Positions 47,027-58,095 of a stretch of 64,000 bases of DNA are shown one piece after another. The notes under the pieces are model-generated. The model saw only the letters and a list, made by a program, of their open reading frames with translations, did not search any database and was not told the DNA's origin. The position numbers and the translations under genes were made by a program. The DNA comes from Crambe crambe (lineage: Eukaryota; Porifera; Demospongiae; Poecilosclerida; Crambeidae): assembly GCA_963924555.1 (NCBI GenBank), contig OZ004587.1:2108001-2172000 (forward strand), given 5' to 3'. Position 1 is the stretch's first letter, and every line of letters starts with the position of its first letter.

Positions 47027-47500
47027 TCAAGTACGCAAGTAATCCGCCACCTCACTGTGACCCTTTGCTAGGGCCACCTGGAGTGGTGTCTGTTTAAAGT
47101 TATTTTTGATATTTGGGGGGCAATGGGCCTGTTCAACAAGATATTTGACAGTTTCTAAACTACCACCTACACAGGCACTGTGTAGAGGTAAATCACCATC
47201 TTCATCCTTGTCAAGGTGGTTGGCTTTATGGTTGTCCATTAAATATTGGACGATGGAAAGATGTCCATGTTCAGCTGCACAGTGTAAAGGTGTAGTTCCA
47301 TGCCTGCCTGGTACTGAAGGGTTGCAGTGTTGAACCTCAGTGAGGAGTTTAATCACCTCCAGCTTTCCATTGATAGCTGCTATGTGTATAGCAGTATCAT
47401 CGCGACTGTCCTTTGACAAGAGGTCAACTCCCCTTGCGATAAGACGTTGCACTTGTGTTAGGTTTCCTGTTTTGGCAGCATTGTGTAGGTCTTTCTTTTC
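47027..47500 (-). CDS. Orphan terminal ankyrin exon (5 repeats), paralogue of 9553-8309
   Basis: This 474-nt exon has acceptor CACATGACAG and phase 0, open for 157 codons to TGA. Five ankyrin repeats can be counted: DLHNAAKTG, TAIHIAAING, TPLHCAAEHG, LPLHSACVGG, TPLQVALAKG. It aligns with the first four repeats of the 12-repeat exon and then jumps (GSLETVKYLVEQAHCPPN) to the end of the eleventh and the twelfth, so about seven repeats were removed in frame. The other exons of the large gene have no copy nearby. A phase-0 donor that could feed it lies at 53683 (coiled-coil exon). It is either part of an unseen gene or a fresh relic. Confidence 0.6.
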   Translation of the reverse strand, partial: EKKDLHNAAKTGNLTQVQRLIARGVDLLSKDSRDDTAIHIAAINGKLEVIKLLTEVQHCNPSVPGRHGTTPLHCAAEHGHLSIVQYLMDNHKANHLDKDEDGDLPLHSACVGGSLETVKYLVEQAHCPPNIKNNFKQTPLQVALAKGHSEVADYLRT

Positions 47501-47736
47501 CTGTCATGTGAGAGAAGTAAATTCTCAATTCAATGTGAACCTCAATTTCATCACTCTTATTACGACTTATGACTTAAGGGTGGTGGTACATAGCAATGCA
47601 CGTGCTAACATTTAAATTTTAGTCTTTCTTACATAACTCCAAAATTACTATAGTTATGGACTTCAAATTGCACAGAGTTATAAGGTAGTATATTTCTAAT
47701 ACACACACTAAAAATGAAGAAAAAAGGTTAGTTCTT

Positions 47737-48062
47737 ACAGGTGCTATGAGTCGTTTTACTCTTTAGAGATAGAAAGCATTGCTTCTCACTGACCGCTGGA
47801 ATTAAGTGGCTGATTTTTGGCCTAGAGCTTCTTAGTAGCCCTCTCTACAAAATTATAGAAGGATTTGTTGGAATCTTCTTTACTTTTTGACTCCCCAAAA
47901 GTGAGTATTTAAGTTTCTGGACTAAATTGAGAAGCAAAATATATCAACAAACCCTTCTGTAATTTTGTAGAGAAACCAAAAATCAGCCAGTGAAGTTTGG
48001 TGGTTGGTGAGAAGTAATGCTTTTTAGTTTGAATTTGAAAACTGTTCATAGCACCTGTAGGA
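47737..48062. mobile_element. Foldback MITE
   Basis: TTACAGGTGCTATGAG on the left and CATAGCACCTGTAGG on the right are inverted. Inner parts also pair (CTCTACAAAATTATAGAAGG with its complement near 47,960). It lies just upstream of the orphan ankyrin exon. Confidence 0.7.
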
Positions 48063-48314
48063 TTTGACCTTGCTTCTTCTTTTTTACATGAAGTACAACA
48101 TTGTTTACAAGTAACTGTAATTAGAGCTTGTAATGATTGTATGTAGCTAGTGAATACCAATTATCAGACAAGTAGGGATGACTGTGTGTAAGGTTCAAAA
48201 ATTTATATGAATAGTGTAAGCCACCTACTATCGACTGGCAGGTATTATCGATCGTTGCAGCACCTATTATCAACTACTTAGTATATGGAAAGTCTACGTA
48301 GTAAACAAACATAA

Positions 48315-48720
48315 ATGGGGTCTAAGAAAATGGCCGCATTAAGAAATATATGGGAAAAACTTACAAGTTGTGGAGAGATAACAGAACTTCAACAGCAAGT
48401 ATTTATCAACTGCAATATGAAAAGTAAGTTACTAGCTCACATTACCCATCCCCATGGCCCCAGAAGATCTCTTACAAGCTATGAAAACTATCGACTTAAG
48501 TTGCTTATTTAGTGAGGACTGTAGGATAGATTATGACTGGACTCTGTATGAATATGAAACAAAGACCAATGAAGACTGTGTCCGAAAAGTATCACCTGAA
48601 TCCAACAGAAAGGAGAGCTTCTACAGCAGTTCCATTCCACTGTTAAATTGTGAAACAGTTTATGATAGAAAAGTTTCATTCATTTTTTGTTATGATGATA
48701 TATTTCATAGCATAAAATAG
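48315..48720 (+). CDS. Small two-exon-like unit inside a TIR element
   Basis: The first part starts ATG (MGSKKMAALRNIWEKLTSCG) and reaches a donor-like AAAA/GTAAGT at 48,424. A second open part follows CATGGCCCCAG at about 48,466 (EDLLQAMKTIDLSCLFSEDC) and runs to a stop at 48,720. The sister element at 52,220-52,560 has the same layout with several stops and deletions. The product is not recognised; it may be a captured host fragment or a remnant transposon gene. Confidence 0.35.
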
Positions 48721-48985
48721 TATAAAAGTATCTTTTTAAGGGCCCTAACATGTAGTGGAGCAAAACTGAAAGAAAGAATGGAAGGGACAATGATTATTAT
48801 GATTTTCAACGGGTAGTCAAAAATAGGTGTCGTTAGCTGATTAAGTTGATGTAGTAGATTCAGCATACAAAATTTCTATCCAATTGTGAGAAAAATAATT
48901 CATATGACGTTATAGAGGAGGAGATTATCTTTCCTATGGTTGTTATTTGAGACTTTGACGACCATCGGTGAGGGCGGGGCGAAGT

Positions 48986-49258
48986 TAGTCTCGCATAGCC
49001 GACCCTTTACCAATCACAAGGAAGGAAAAGGTCTGGTGACATGTAATACTTGGACTTGTGCACTTGCGGAAGTCTAATTATGATGATAAATGATAGCTCA
49101 CATTATTAACCACGTCCATGTGCATCTTCGCAGTCGCTAAAAATATGGAGCTACTTGCTTTAAGATGATGTCATCATGTTATATGTCATTACTAAAAGTA
49201 CAAATCCAAGTAAGTATTATGTGTCCGCGGTTGGTAAAAGGTCGGCTGCACCAGACTA
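48986..49258. mobile_element. Nested TIR element with 8-9 bp target duplication
   Basis: The ends TAGTCTCGCATAGCCGACC and (reverse complement) TAGTCTGGTGCAGCCGACC pair over ~26 bp. Flanking GGGCGAAGT is present on both sides. The sister element at 52,870 has the undivided site GGGGCAAAGTATGG. An 8-bp duplication is typical of hAT and P-type transposases. Confidence 0.75.
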
Positions 49259-50002
49259 GGGCGAAGTATGGTCAATAGTTGGCAGCTTACGCTAAGAGAG
49301 TTAAGTTATTCCTTCTAATTTCAATAACCACACTCCTTTAGAGTGCTCCGTTGGTTACCGCTGCTGTGTTGAACTGACCCATGCATTCTTCTTATGGGGA
49401 GTGATGTAGGAATAGTTGGATAATATGGACATGGTTGGAGTAGTAAGGGGGAACCTAACTCTCTTATTCAGCTACAAGACCACTTTGACTAATAATTGAC
49501 ATGGTTGGTTCTGGCAGTAATGCAGACTAATGATTAAGCCAACAATGTAATAAAATAGTGGATCAAGGTACTGCAATAGAAGTAAAGAGTGAACTCTGTA
49601 TCTCAGAAAATATAAGCTATGAGATTTCATTGGTGACTCGGTATTACTGAATACTAAGGATGTGTTATTGGATCTCACATATTTAGAAAAGAGCCTCTAC
49701 TTTCATGGATCAGCAATATGAAAAGAAATAACTTTCATGGTTGCATCAGAGGTGTGTTTGCCACTCACTTCAGTGCAGTACAGTTAGCTACTTCTTTATC
49801 TGTTTGTGTGAGCAGTGGTCATCCCTACATCTTATTATTTCACAAAAATGTTTTTCCCTCATTACTATGGAAATTTCCCCCCAAAAAATTTTGCTCTCTC
49901 CTTTTAGTTGGTGCCCAACTACCAAACTAGCTAGTTATCATGGTAGTGCTGCTGTTTGCTGTCCAGCTCTAGCTTGAGATGGTCCCCTACCCAAACACAC
50001 AG

Positions 50003-50855
50003 CAAGGGCGTAACTAGGATTTGAATAATGAGGAGGCAGAGATAAAAATTTTTGCCCGACCACGCCCACTCTGATCATAATGTTCGTTCACTAACACAGC
50101 TAGCAAGCAACTAAGAACTAACCTGTTACAGGCTTGGAAACTTACCGTGGCAGCCTCTATTCTAAATAAAGCTCATCGATATGTTAACATGTGCGATTTT
50201 TAGAACTAGAATTCAATAAGTGCTATAGGGTAGGTGTGGGTATTAGCTATGAGTCAGCTAAGTATTGTTGCTCTTTTCTTGGAAATGGACTATCTTAGGA
50301 TCCTGAAAATTGCTCCAGATATAAAATAGGTTATGTAGAACTAATTTGTGGAGAAAGTAATAAAAATATTGCATCTTGTAGATAGGAGTTATGATCTTAC
50401 ATAACATACTCAGGAAGGTAGTATGAGTCATAGGTATGAATTATGAGTCGCTGGCTTGATTTTTGTCTCTAAAAATTGATAATGTAGCTAAGATTTCTAC
50501 AAAATAAAAATTATAACCTTAGATTATTTTAAAATTCATTTTTTACTCCATCTTATGGCATCATTGCTTCCCTGTGCTTTTTTTATTCAGATTGGTTACG
50601 ATTATACCCATTTTTTAAAGTTCTCATTTGAGATTATGTTTATGCATGAATAAGGCATTTCTGGATGATTTTATTTGATCAAAAGACCAAAAAAATGATT
50701 AAGTTTTCATATCTAAAGTATCAACTCTTGTAGGTTCTTATCAAGTGGTGAACCCATAATAGGGACTGACTCATAATACCCACATCTACCCTAATTTAGT
50801 GCTAGCAAGCGAGGAGGCAGCGGCCTCCTCTGCCTCTATGGTAGTTACGCCCTTG
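50003..50855. mobile_element. MITE with CAAGGGCGTAACTA ends and CACAG duplication
   Basis: The left end CAAGGGCGTAACTA and right end TAGTTACGCCCTTG are perfect inverted repeats, flanked on both sides by CACAG (49,998-50,002 and 50,856-50,860). The GAGGAGGCAG blocks just inside also pair. Confidence 0.8.
50227..50792. mobile_element. Second inverted-repeat element nested inside 50,003-50,855
   Basis: AGGGTAGGTGTGGGTATTAG then CTATGAGTCAG on the left is matched by CTGACTCATAATACCCACAT then CTACCCT on the right. Confidence 0.7.
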
Positions 50856-50929
50856 CACAGGGTTGCTGTTTTCTTACTTTCTTTAGTCTGCTATTGAAGT
50901 GGCAAATGCAGCTGCCAAACTGAGAAAAA

Positions 50930-52140
50930 CCATATTACTAGGGCAATGTGCAACGTTGATTTTGAGAGCGAGTCAGTGAGCCAAGTAACCTATAGGCTAG
51001 CTGATAGGCTGGCTCCATGCTTTAGGATTAACTAAGATAGCAGAGACAGAGTCATGTAAGTGGTGGTACATAGAAATTGTTAGAAAGATGTAAATGTTTA
51101 CCACAAGCACTTAGCGCCTACAATCCACTTTGATAAGTCTAGAGCTATGAGAAAGACTGAAGCTTGATTATAATTAATTGAAGCCTGCACATTATGGGCA
51201 GGTACTAGTATTACACAATAGGTACCATACATATGCCTTTATCTAAATCATCTCCTACAGGGACGGAGTGACAAAAATGAAGTGGTCAGGTATTTATTGT
51301 GACCTTTGTGCCCGTCATAGCTAGGTCTCTTGGTACACTAAAATGCTTCTCGATACTCGCAGCAGCAAGCCATGTAGATATTGATAAACCATACCCATTC
51401 TATTACGTACTAGCCCAGGCCATAACACGGATGGTATAACGATAGTACACTGGAATTCCGGTGTATGTGCAAGCAGTATAATACCAGGCCCTATTTTCCC
51501 CCCTCCCCCCCCCAAAATGGGCCTGGGTACGAGGCTAATGTCATCAAATGCTCTTATTTTGTTACTAAATTTTTAGCTCCGTGCTTTGCGTGGGAGAGGC
51601 ACATCCCCCACTGTGGCCTAACGGCCACGCAATCGGCTTGTCTCCACTTAGTGGAACCCTCCTTATAAAAAGGCTACATACGAGTCTGTAGATATACAGG
51701 TGTTCTAAGTGCCAACAACTCGAATAATTTTGGTATCAATTTCTTGAACTCTAGACTAAGTCCAGTTGGCTAGATAAAGATTTGGCCTGAAAAAGCAACA
51801 CTCCTGAATTTCAATCACTTATAAGTGTTTTTTAGATTGAAATATCAAACAGCTAACAAGTGCCATAGCTTTCACTTATAGCTAGTGATTTCTTTGCAAA
51901 TTCTCTTCACCAGGCCTTTGCACATAACTGCAGTTTATGCCAATTATCGATTGAGGCATGGGTCCTTTAGCGATTGAGTTTATTATTATAGAGCATCTTT
52001 TTTGAAAGTAAGAAGTGCTATAGTCAAACTCTCTTTCTTCTCCTTCCCCTTCCATGTGTGTGAGAGAGTCTGGGGACAGGGCTATGTGTGCAAATGACTG
52101 CCTCATTAACTTATGATTCAATCAGAAGTCAAATGTGAAT
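50930..52140. other. Repeat ends without genes
   Basis: It contains a CTAGGGCAATGTGCAAC-type end at about 50,938 (family also at 13,652 and 31,178), a C-rich block at 51,496-51,515 next to GGGCCTGGGTACGAGGCTAA, which matches the ends of the element at 62,404, and a block at 52,021-52,085 similar to 10,930-10,990. Confidence 0.55.
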
Positions 52141-52144
52141 TTAG

Positions 52145-52910
52145 CATAAGTCTCCGATTATCGGCCAGCAACCGTAGCAGCACCTATTATCGACTACTTA
52201 GTATACGGAAAGTCTACTTTAGTAAACAAACGTAAATGGAATCTAAGAAAATGAAAATATATGGGAAAAATTTACAAGCTCTAGAGAGAAAACAGAACTT
52301 CAACAGCATGTACTTATCAACTGCAGTATGAAAGTAAGTTATTAGCTCATGTTACCCTCTGGATGATCGCTTAAAAGGTATGAAAGCTATTGACTTAAAG
52401 TTGAAGTTGGTGCTTGTTTAGTGAGGATTGTATGGATAGATTATGACTGGATTATTTAGGAATATGAGACTGTATCTGAAAAGTATCATCTGATTCCAAT
52501 AAAAAGGAGAGCTTCTGCAGCCGTTAAATTGTGAAGCAGTTTATCGTTCACTTTTTATAAAATTTGTTATGATGATGTATTTTATAGTATAACAGTATTT
52601 CTTTAAGGGCCCTAACATGTAGTGGAGCAAAACTGAAATAAAGAATGGAACGGACGATGATTTATATTATGATTTCCAACGGGTGGTCGAAAATAGGTGT
52701 CGGTGGTCAATCAATGATTTTTTAGTTGACGTAGTAGATACAGCATAGCAAAATTTCTATCCAATTGTGAGGAAAATAATTTATATGACATCATAGAGGA
52801 TGAATTGATCTTTCTTATAGTTGTTGTTCGAGACTTTGATGACCATCGGTGAGGGAGATATGGTTCGAGGGGCAAAGTATGGTCGATAATCGGGGGCTTA
52901 CACTATACAT
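52145..52910. mobile_element. Sister copy of the TIR element at 48,213
   Basis: It shares the gene-like region and both ends with 48,213-49,293 but lacks the nested insertion. The coding-like part carries stops and indels. Confidence 0.65.
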
Positions 52911-53090
52911 CCAGTAAAATTAGCTACTAAATCAGATTGTTAAAATTACATTTTAACTGATCATTGTGATTTTATGCACACATGCATAGTATGGAAATCT
53001 GCAAAATGTTGATATCCCATCTCTTTACCTAGATATCTGGTCACAGAATGATTTTTGGTTAATGATAATGTTTAAAGGTATCAGCGAAAT

Positions 53091-53232
53091 GTGATTGGTA
53101 TAGGTAATCACATGCTTTTGAGTGTAATTTGGGTATAATTGCATGAGGTACTGGCTAGGTAATTGCACGAGGTGAAGCAGAGTGCAATTTTAGACAGCAA
53201 TTATACCCAGATTGCCCTATCAATCACATGGT
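53091..53232. repeat. Palindromic element with GAGGTGAAGCAGAGTG loop
   Basis: ATGTGATTGGTATAGG and CCCTATCAATCACAT, then TTGGGTATAATTGC and GCAATTATACCCAGA, are mirror arms. The centre reads GAGGTGAAGCAGAGTG. Confidence 0.7.
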
Positions 53233-53682
53233 AAATCAGCCAGGCAGCTGCATGTAGGAAGCTGTTTATGTGAACCTTTAATGCTTGCTACAAAATACTT
53301 ACTTCAGCCTAGTGGTGGCCTACTAGGCCAACTATCCACTTAGATAATCCTAGCACCTACAATTCACCCTGAAAAAAAAAAAGCTGTAGAAATCAATCAA
53401 GCTTGCCTACAATCTTCAGAAATGTCGTTAAGGATTAATTTCACGTGAACTAATGAGGGTAAATGTACTAGTAAATAATTATGATTAAATTGGCAATTTC
53501 ACACAAATTTTAGACAAGCTACATTCAAAATGAATTTTCAAACCAACCAAATCTGCTTTGGATTAGAATTCTGAAAGTATAATTATAATAATAATCCCAA
53601 AACTTATCAGCGTGAAACTGCACCTTTTCTCCCTAACTCTTTTATTGAACACGGTAAGTATCAGTTTACTTAGTATACTTAC

Positions 53683-53823
53683 TTTTAACCTTTGAATGTT
53701 CTCTTTTTCTTTTCTCTGTTCTTCTTGATTCTTCTGTTCTTCTTCCAATTTTCTCTGTTCTTCTTCTTCCAATTTTCTCTGTTCTTCTTCTTCCGATTTT
53801 CTCTGTTCTTCTTCCAATTCTCT
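53683..53823 (-). CDS. Possible exon: Glu/Lys/Arg-rich coiled coil
   Basis: This 141-nt open stretch lies between acceptor CTTGCCAG and donor GTAAGT, phase 0 at both ends. It encodes repeats of EEEQRKLEE type (RELEEEQRKSEEEEQRKLEE and further), a charged coiled-coil or single alpha-helix segment built on a DNA-level tandem repeat. It would splice in phase with the ankyrin exon at 47500 on the same strand, but 6 kb of transposon sequence separates them. No other exon of such a gene was found. Confidence 0.35.
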
Positions 53824-54357
53824 CTGGCAAGGTGATAATCATAATAGTTCATCACTCAAAGTTAGTACCACAAATTTCACCTCTGTTCCCATAATTTCAA
53901 AATCATAATCAAAAAAGATTAATAGTAGCTTGTTCCAAAAATGTAACAGTGAGTGGTGAAGCAAATAGAAAAATTATTGATAGGTCAAATAAATAATTAT
54001 CTACACCTTGTCCTCTAAAAGGAAACTGCAGCAGATACATAGATTACTTAGAAAATCCAGTGTAATATCATCCCTAGCTACGTGAGTAAAAAAATTTCCT
54101 TGGGATTAAAATATATATGGGTTTGGCTATAGAGATAAAGGGTTCCAACCTTCTAGCTAAGTATAATAGTGTCTCTGACTCTATATACTATTGCCAGCTG
54201 GATATTTTCATGCCCTTCTGTTTGAAAATAGGTGATAAACGATTAAAGGAAGTAGTGATGGCTGTGTGTAAGGTTCATGAACAAGAGAGTTAAATAACAC
54301 ACTATTATCGGACATGTTAAGTTAAAGGTAAAGAATAAGGATTATCACTTTTGAGTA

Positions 54358-54482
54358 GTATGGTTAGCATGGTATTTGTGATTAATAGCATGAATAATGC
54401 AGGGCCAATAGCATAAGGTGAAGCCGAGTGCTATTTACTGCATTACAAGTGGTATTAATCCCATAGCTAACCATGCTATCAC
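54358..54482. repeat. Palindromic element with AAGGTGAAGCCGAGTG loop
   Basis: TGGTTAGCATGG and CTAACCATGCTA are the outer arms and AATGCAG/CTGCATT the inner ones. The loop is the same type as at 53,150. Confidence 0.65.
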
Positions 54483-54733
54483 ATGCTAGTAATAGTAGCT
54501 CCAAAGTTAATAAACAATAACTGTATCTCTGGAGGAATAATGCCATGACATAACTAGTTAGTTGGCGAGTGAAGCCCCACACTAATTGGTGAAAATGGAA
54601 GATCGAGATATTTATATGTATGTACACGTATGTTAATTAAAATGCCCATGCGCATGAAATAGCTACTAAGCAACGTTGGTCTAATAACTTTCATGCAATC
54701 ATTTTCGTTAAACTTGAAGTAGAAACGAGTATT

Positions 54734-55170
54734 ATGGAACCCAGAGAACCAGAAAAGAAGCGAAGGAGGGCCCCAGAACACCCTGATGAGCAAAGAAGAG
54801 CGAGACTTGATGAAAGAAATAAAAGGGACAGAGCTAGAAGAAAAACAGAGTCAGAGGAACAGAGAAAAACAAGACTAGCCAAAAGAAATGTGAGAGATAG
54901 AGCCAGGAGGAGGGCATGTACAGAGTCAGCAGGGGGAAAAAATAGCTTCTTCTTTCCTTGTCAGCTGCGCAATCACACTCCAATGTAGCCTTGCACCAGG
55001 CTCTCCAAGGCTGCAAGAGCAGAGCAAATGAGAGCCAGGAGGAAAGCAGAGTCAGCAGAACACAGAGCTGCCAGATTACAGCAAGTGAGGGCTCATAATA
55101 ATGAGAGACTAGCCTCTGAGTCTGCTGAGCAGAGAGATGCTTATTATTGTATTATTCTTGAGGCTATATA
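54734..55170 (+). pseudogene. Basic-repeat ORF, interrupted
   Basis: It starts with ATG: MEPREPEKKRRRAPEHPDEQ, followed by ~20-residue repeats of the form DEQRRARLDERNKRDRARR. The frame breaks at about 54,945, where some 70 bp do not fit the repeat, and repeat units resume in another frame at about 55,017 (AEQMRARRKAESAEHRAARL, then ASESAEQRDAY). Arg/Ala/Glu-rich repeats of this kind precede helicase-type transposon proteins in some invertebrates. That link is only a possibility, because no helicase follows. Confidence 0.45.
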
Positions 55171-56750
55171 ATCATAAGTGAGGGAGGAGTACATTGAAAT
55201 GACTATTGGCTGCTCGCTCGCCCAACTAATGCTATACAAGCATCTCTAGTAGTGTTCTTGTAGCTAGTTACTATTTTCTCTTAACTAATAGTTAGTGGTT
55301 GTTATTATGTGTACAAGTAACTAAGGCTACATCAATAATCATGTGACCTATTTATACGAGGGATCTGATTGGAATCAATAATAATTACAGCACATGCGCA
55401 TGGGATAAGTACGCTATTACACTTCATATTTCAGTCTACGCATGCTATTACAGATTAATTATTGAAATGGCTCTCTCTATTAATGAATGAACCATTTCTG
55501 AAAGTTGGCACTAGAAGATGAAGGACCAGCTGAAAAAGATGATTTTAGTGAAATTGGACGCATTTGGGTGCACTGAGAGTACTATAGTATTTTCTCTAAG
55601 TAGGGATGGCCCCATTGGATTATTTTCTTTCATACCACTCCTACTTTCAGCAATTCCTGACTTCCTTCAGTGTGCTAAGATTAAAGTATGAATAGCAGAA
55701 AACAAAGCAGTGTCATCTCACAGTGACTTCATAAACTGCAGCATCTAGATAATCAGTGCTCTAACAGTAAGTCTCAGTACGCTGATCTTTAAACTAAGTC
55801 AAGTTTTTAAGGATTATTGAATGTGTTTAGAATTATTGAACTCTTCTCTCTCTTTTATGAACTAACTAACTCACTGGAGTAAAGAGAGTTTATACTAAGT
55901 TTATGGCCATCCCTTGTGCTACCACACTCTGATTACGAGTAGAAGTCTCTTATAGAACACATCTAACAATAAAGAAAAGATTTCATTGGCTGACTGTACA
56001 TTTTTAAAGACCAGTGTAGTAAAAATAGTTACAAAAAAGAGCTTTGGGCTTATTAAGCTACAGATTTAATGTGCAAGAGCTACGTACCACTCTTTAAGAA
56101 GGTAGTTATATCCAGGCCAGAATGATTGTTATGGAGGACATGCATGGGTGCATTGTTTTTTGTTTTTTTTTTATACTCGATAAGGAATGAGTAGAGCTGA
56201 AACTTACCAGATTTTCTTTATACCTTGACCTACAAAATCAATAAAAATAAAAGGTAATAACATCTCTATAGAACACATTTTTCTAGTATTAAGTAATCAA
56301 GGGTCCCTTGAAAGGAGGACAGACTATCTGCAATGATTCAAATTCTGCATTCTATTATAATTTTCTCTGAGGTATACATAATTTATTGTTTAAGGTGTGA
56401 AGAAATTTCATATGTTGATTAATTTATTTTTTATAAAAGACTTGATGCCTCAGCACATAGTAGATTGATTAATACCGAAGACTGAAGATCTTATTTTGCA
56501 TGCATGTCATTTACATCATCATTGATCAATGACCCGCTATAGCAAGCTAAGTTATAGTTTTTATGGTGGTTAGTTTTATTGGCTCTCTTTCAGCTTTCTC
56601 ATGCAGCTACTTGTGATCGACTTCGTAGCTTCTGTTCTTGCATGCAATTAAGGCTTTCTTTAATCTTTCTTGCTGGGAGTTATTTTTTGTGTAATCACCT
56701 GTTGAACATGCTATCTGGGAACAGTTATCAGGCAGTGGTGGGATCATTCA
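55171..56750. other. No recognised gene
   Basis: A+T-rich sequence. The stretch at 55,590-55,720 resembles 13,960-14,250 (AAGTAGGGATGGC, GCAGAAAACAAAGCAGT), another dispersed repeat, and 56,580-56,640 resembles 25,945-26,000 (CTCTCTTTCTGCTTTCTCAT). Confidence 0.5.
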
Positions 56751-57924
56751 AAGGAGTCAAAATCCAAGAGAACTAGAGATGGATTCAGTGCATGTCTAAG
56801 ATGAGGGAGGAAAAGTCTACAATCGAAGCTCAGAGATCAGTACTGAGAGGATCAAGTCAGTGAGATGATGGGAGTTGGAGTCGTGGATCTGGTTCAGATG
56901 TCGATTGAAGATCACCAGAGACAGGAAAAGGTTAATCAGCGTGAGAGAAAGGAAGAGCAGTGTCGATAAGAGCAGGAGCATGAACTTATGTAGAGTCAGA
57001 CAGATGGAGGGACAGTTAGAAGCTATGTGAGAATGTCATTATATATGTATAATTATAGTGATTGTGAATGGAGTGGGGGCAAAGTTCATGACCAGCTAAA
57101 GTTGACTAAGCTAACAGAGAATGAAGACATCGAGGCAAGAGGATGATGGAAGCATATGATACTCGCTATGATGCGACAGAATCTAGTCAAGGAGGAGAGT
57201 TAGTTTGAAGGAGAAGCAGTGACGGTGTTGTGGACTCACTGTGGCATAAATTATGTCCATTGGTCAAAGTGAAGGTGGAAGTAGGATGAGGGTGTGTGCA
57301 GCAAAAGCAAAGTTCCATACTGTTGGGGACAGATGTAGATTTAGCAGAACTGAGTCAGTTACTCAGACCCGAAAGCAGTCCACACCCAAGGGATGGAGAG
57401 TCAGAGCAGAGGAGGTGGAGAGAGAAGAGGAATCTGGAGATAAGACAATTACAGTGGAAAAGTTTGGGTGAGGAGAGCACAACTGACAGTGTGAAGGAAA
57501 GTGTGGCTGAGTAGAAAGAGACTGCCATGGAGGTACCAGGAATGACATTTGCTGAGGATGTGTTTGAGCAGAGACCTAAGAGGGGACCAAGACTCTCCAG
57601 AAGGATGAAGAGGAAAAATAGACACAATCACAGGTTAGCGAGAGCCAAGGATCGGCGGGTGAAAGGCTGTTGTTCAGATTCTCAGGATTTGAGCAAGAGT
57701 AGAAGGAGATGCAAGAGACAGACAAGACACTTGAAGAAGCAAGAAGGAAATGGAGATACTGAGACATTAGCAGAGCCAGGAAGCTACTTCTGGAAGGAAG
57801 GGATCCTCTACTGGAGATGGTCACCAGCAAAATGAGATGGAGACAGCTAAGTTGACCACCAAAGACCAATCATTTCAATACCAGCAACAGGAGAATGATG
57901 AACCGTAGAGCCAGGAACCACGTA

Positions 57925-58095
57925 GTATGTGACTATGCAACAAGGTACCCTGAAGCCATAGCACTGAGGACCATAGATGCAGACACAATAGTAGAGGAGC
58001 TGATTGGGGAGTTTGCCAGAGTTGGGATACTGATCCTCACCGACCAAGGATCAAACTTCATGTCAACTCTATATTATATACTTACAGAACTTTAC
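57925..58095 (+). pseudogene. Integrase core fragment
   Basis: The rve-type integrase signature includes the D of V-C-D-Y-A-T-R-Y-P and the second D of L-T-D-Q-G-S-N-F. The part with the third catalytic residue is deleted. Confidence 0.7.

Larger units (their letters stand above)
36066..48152. repeat. Segmental duplication copy B (expanded)
   Basis: This is the counterpart of 1-10,030, about 2 kb longer. The extra length comes from additional talin-tail exon blocks between about 41,345 and 44,030, an insertion at about 44,740-45,508, a 28-base G run at 38,084, a 31-base C run at 41,636 and a foldback element at 47,737-48,062. The ankyrin exon in this copy is shorter by seven repeats. Confidence 0.9.
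48213..49293. mobile_element. TIR element carrying a small spliced gene-like unit
   Basis: Ends AGTGTAAGCCACCTACTATC and (reverse complement of) GGCAGCTTACGCT are inverted. A sister copy is at 52,145-52,910 with TIRs AAGTCTCCGATTATCGG and TCGATAATCGGGGGCTTACA. Inside is a gene-like exon pair at 48,315-48,720 and a nested element at 48,986-49,258. Confidence 0.65.

Noticed and set aside
57355..57869. Several minus-strand frames at 57.3-57.9 kb
   Set aside because: They are antisense to retrotransposon gag/pol remnants with purine-rich bias.
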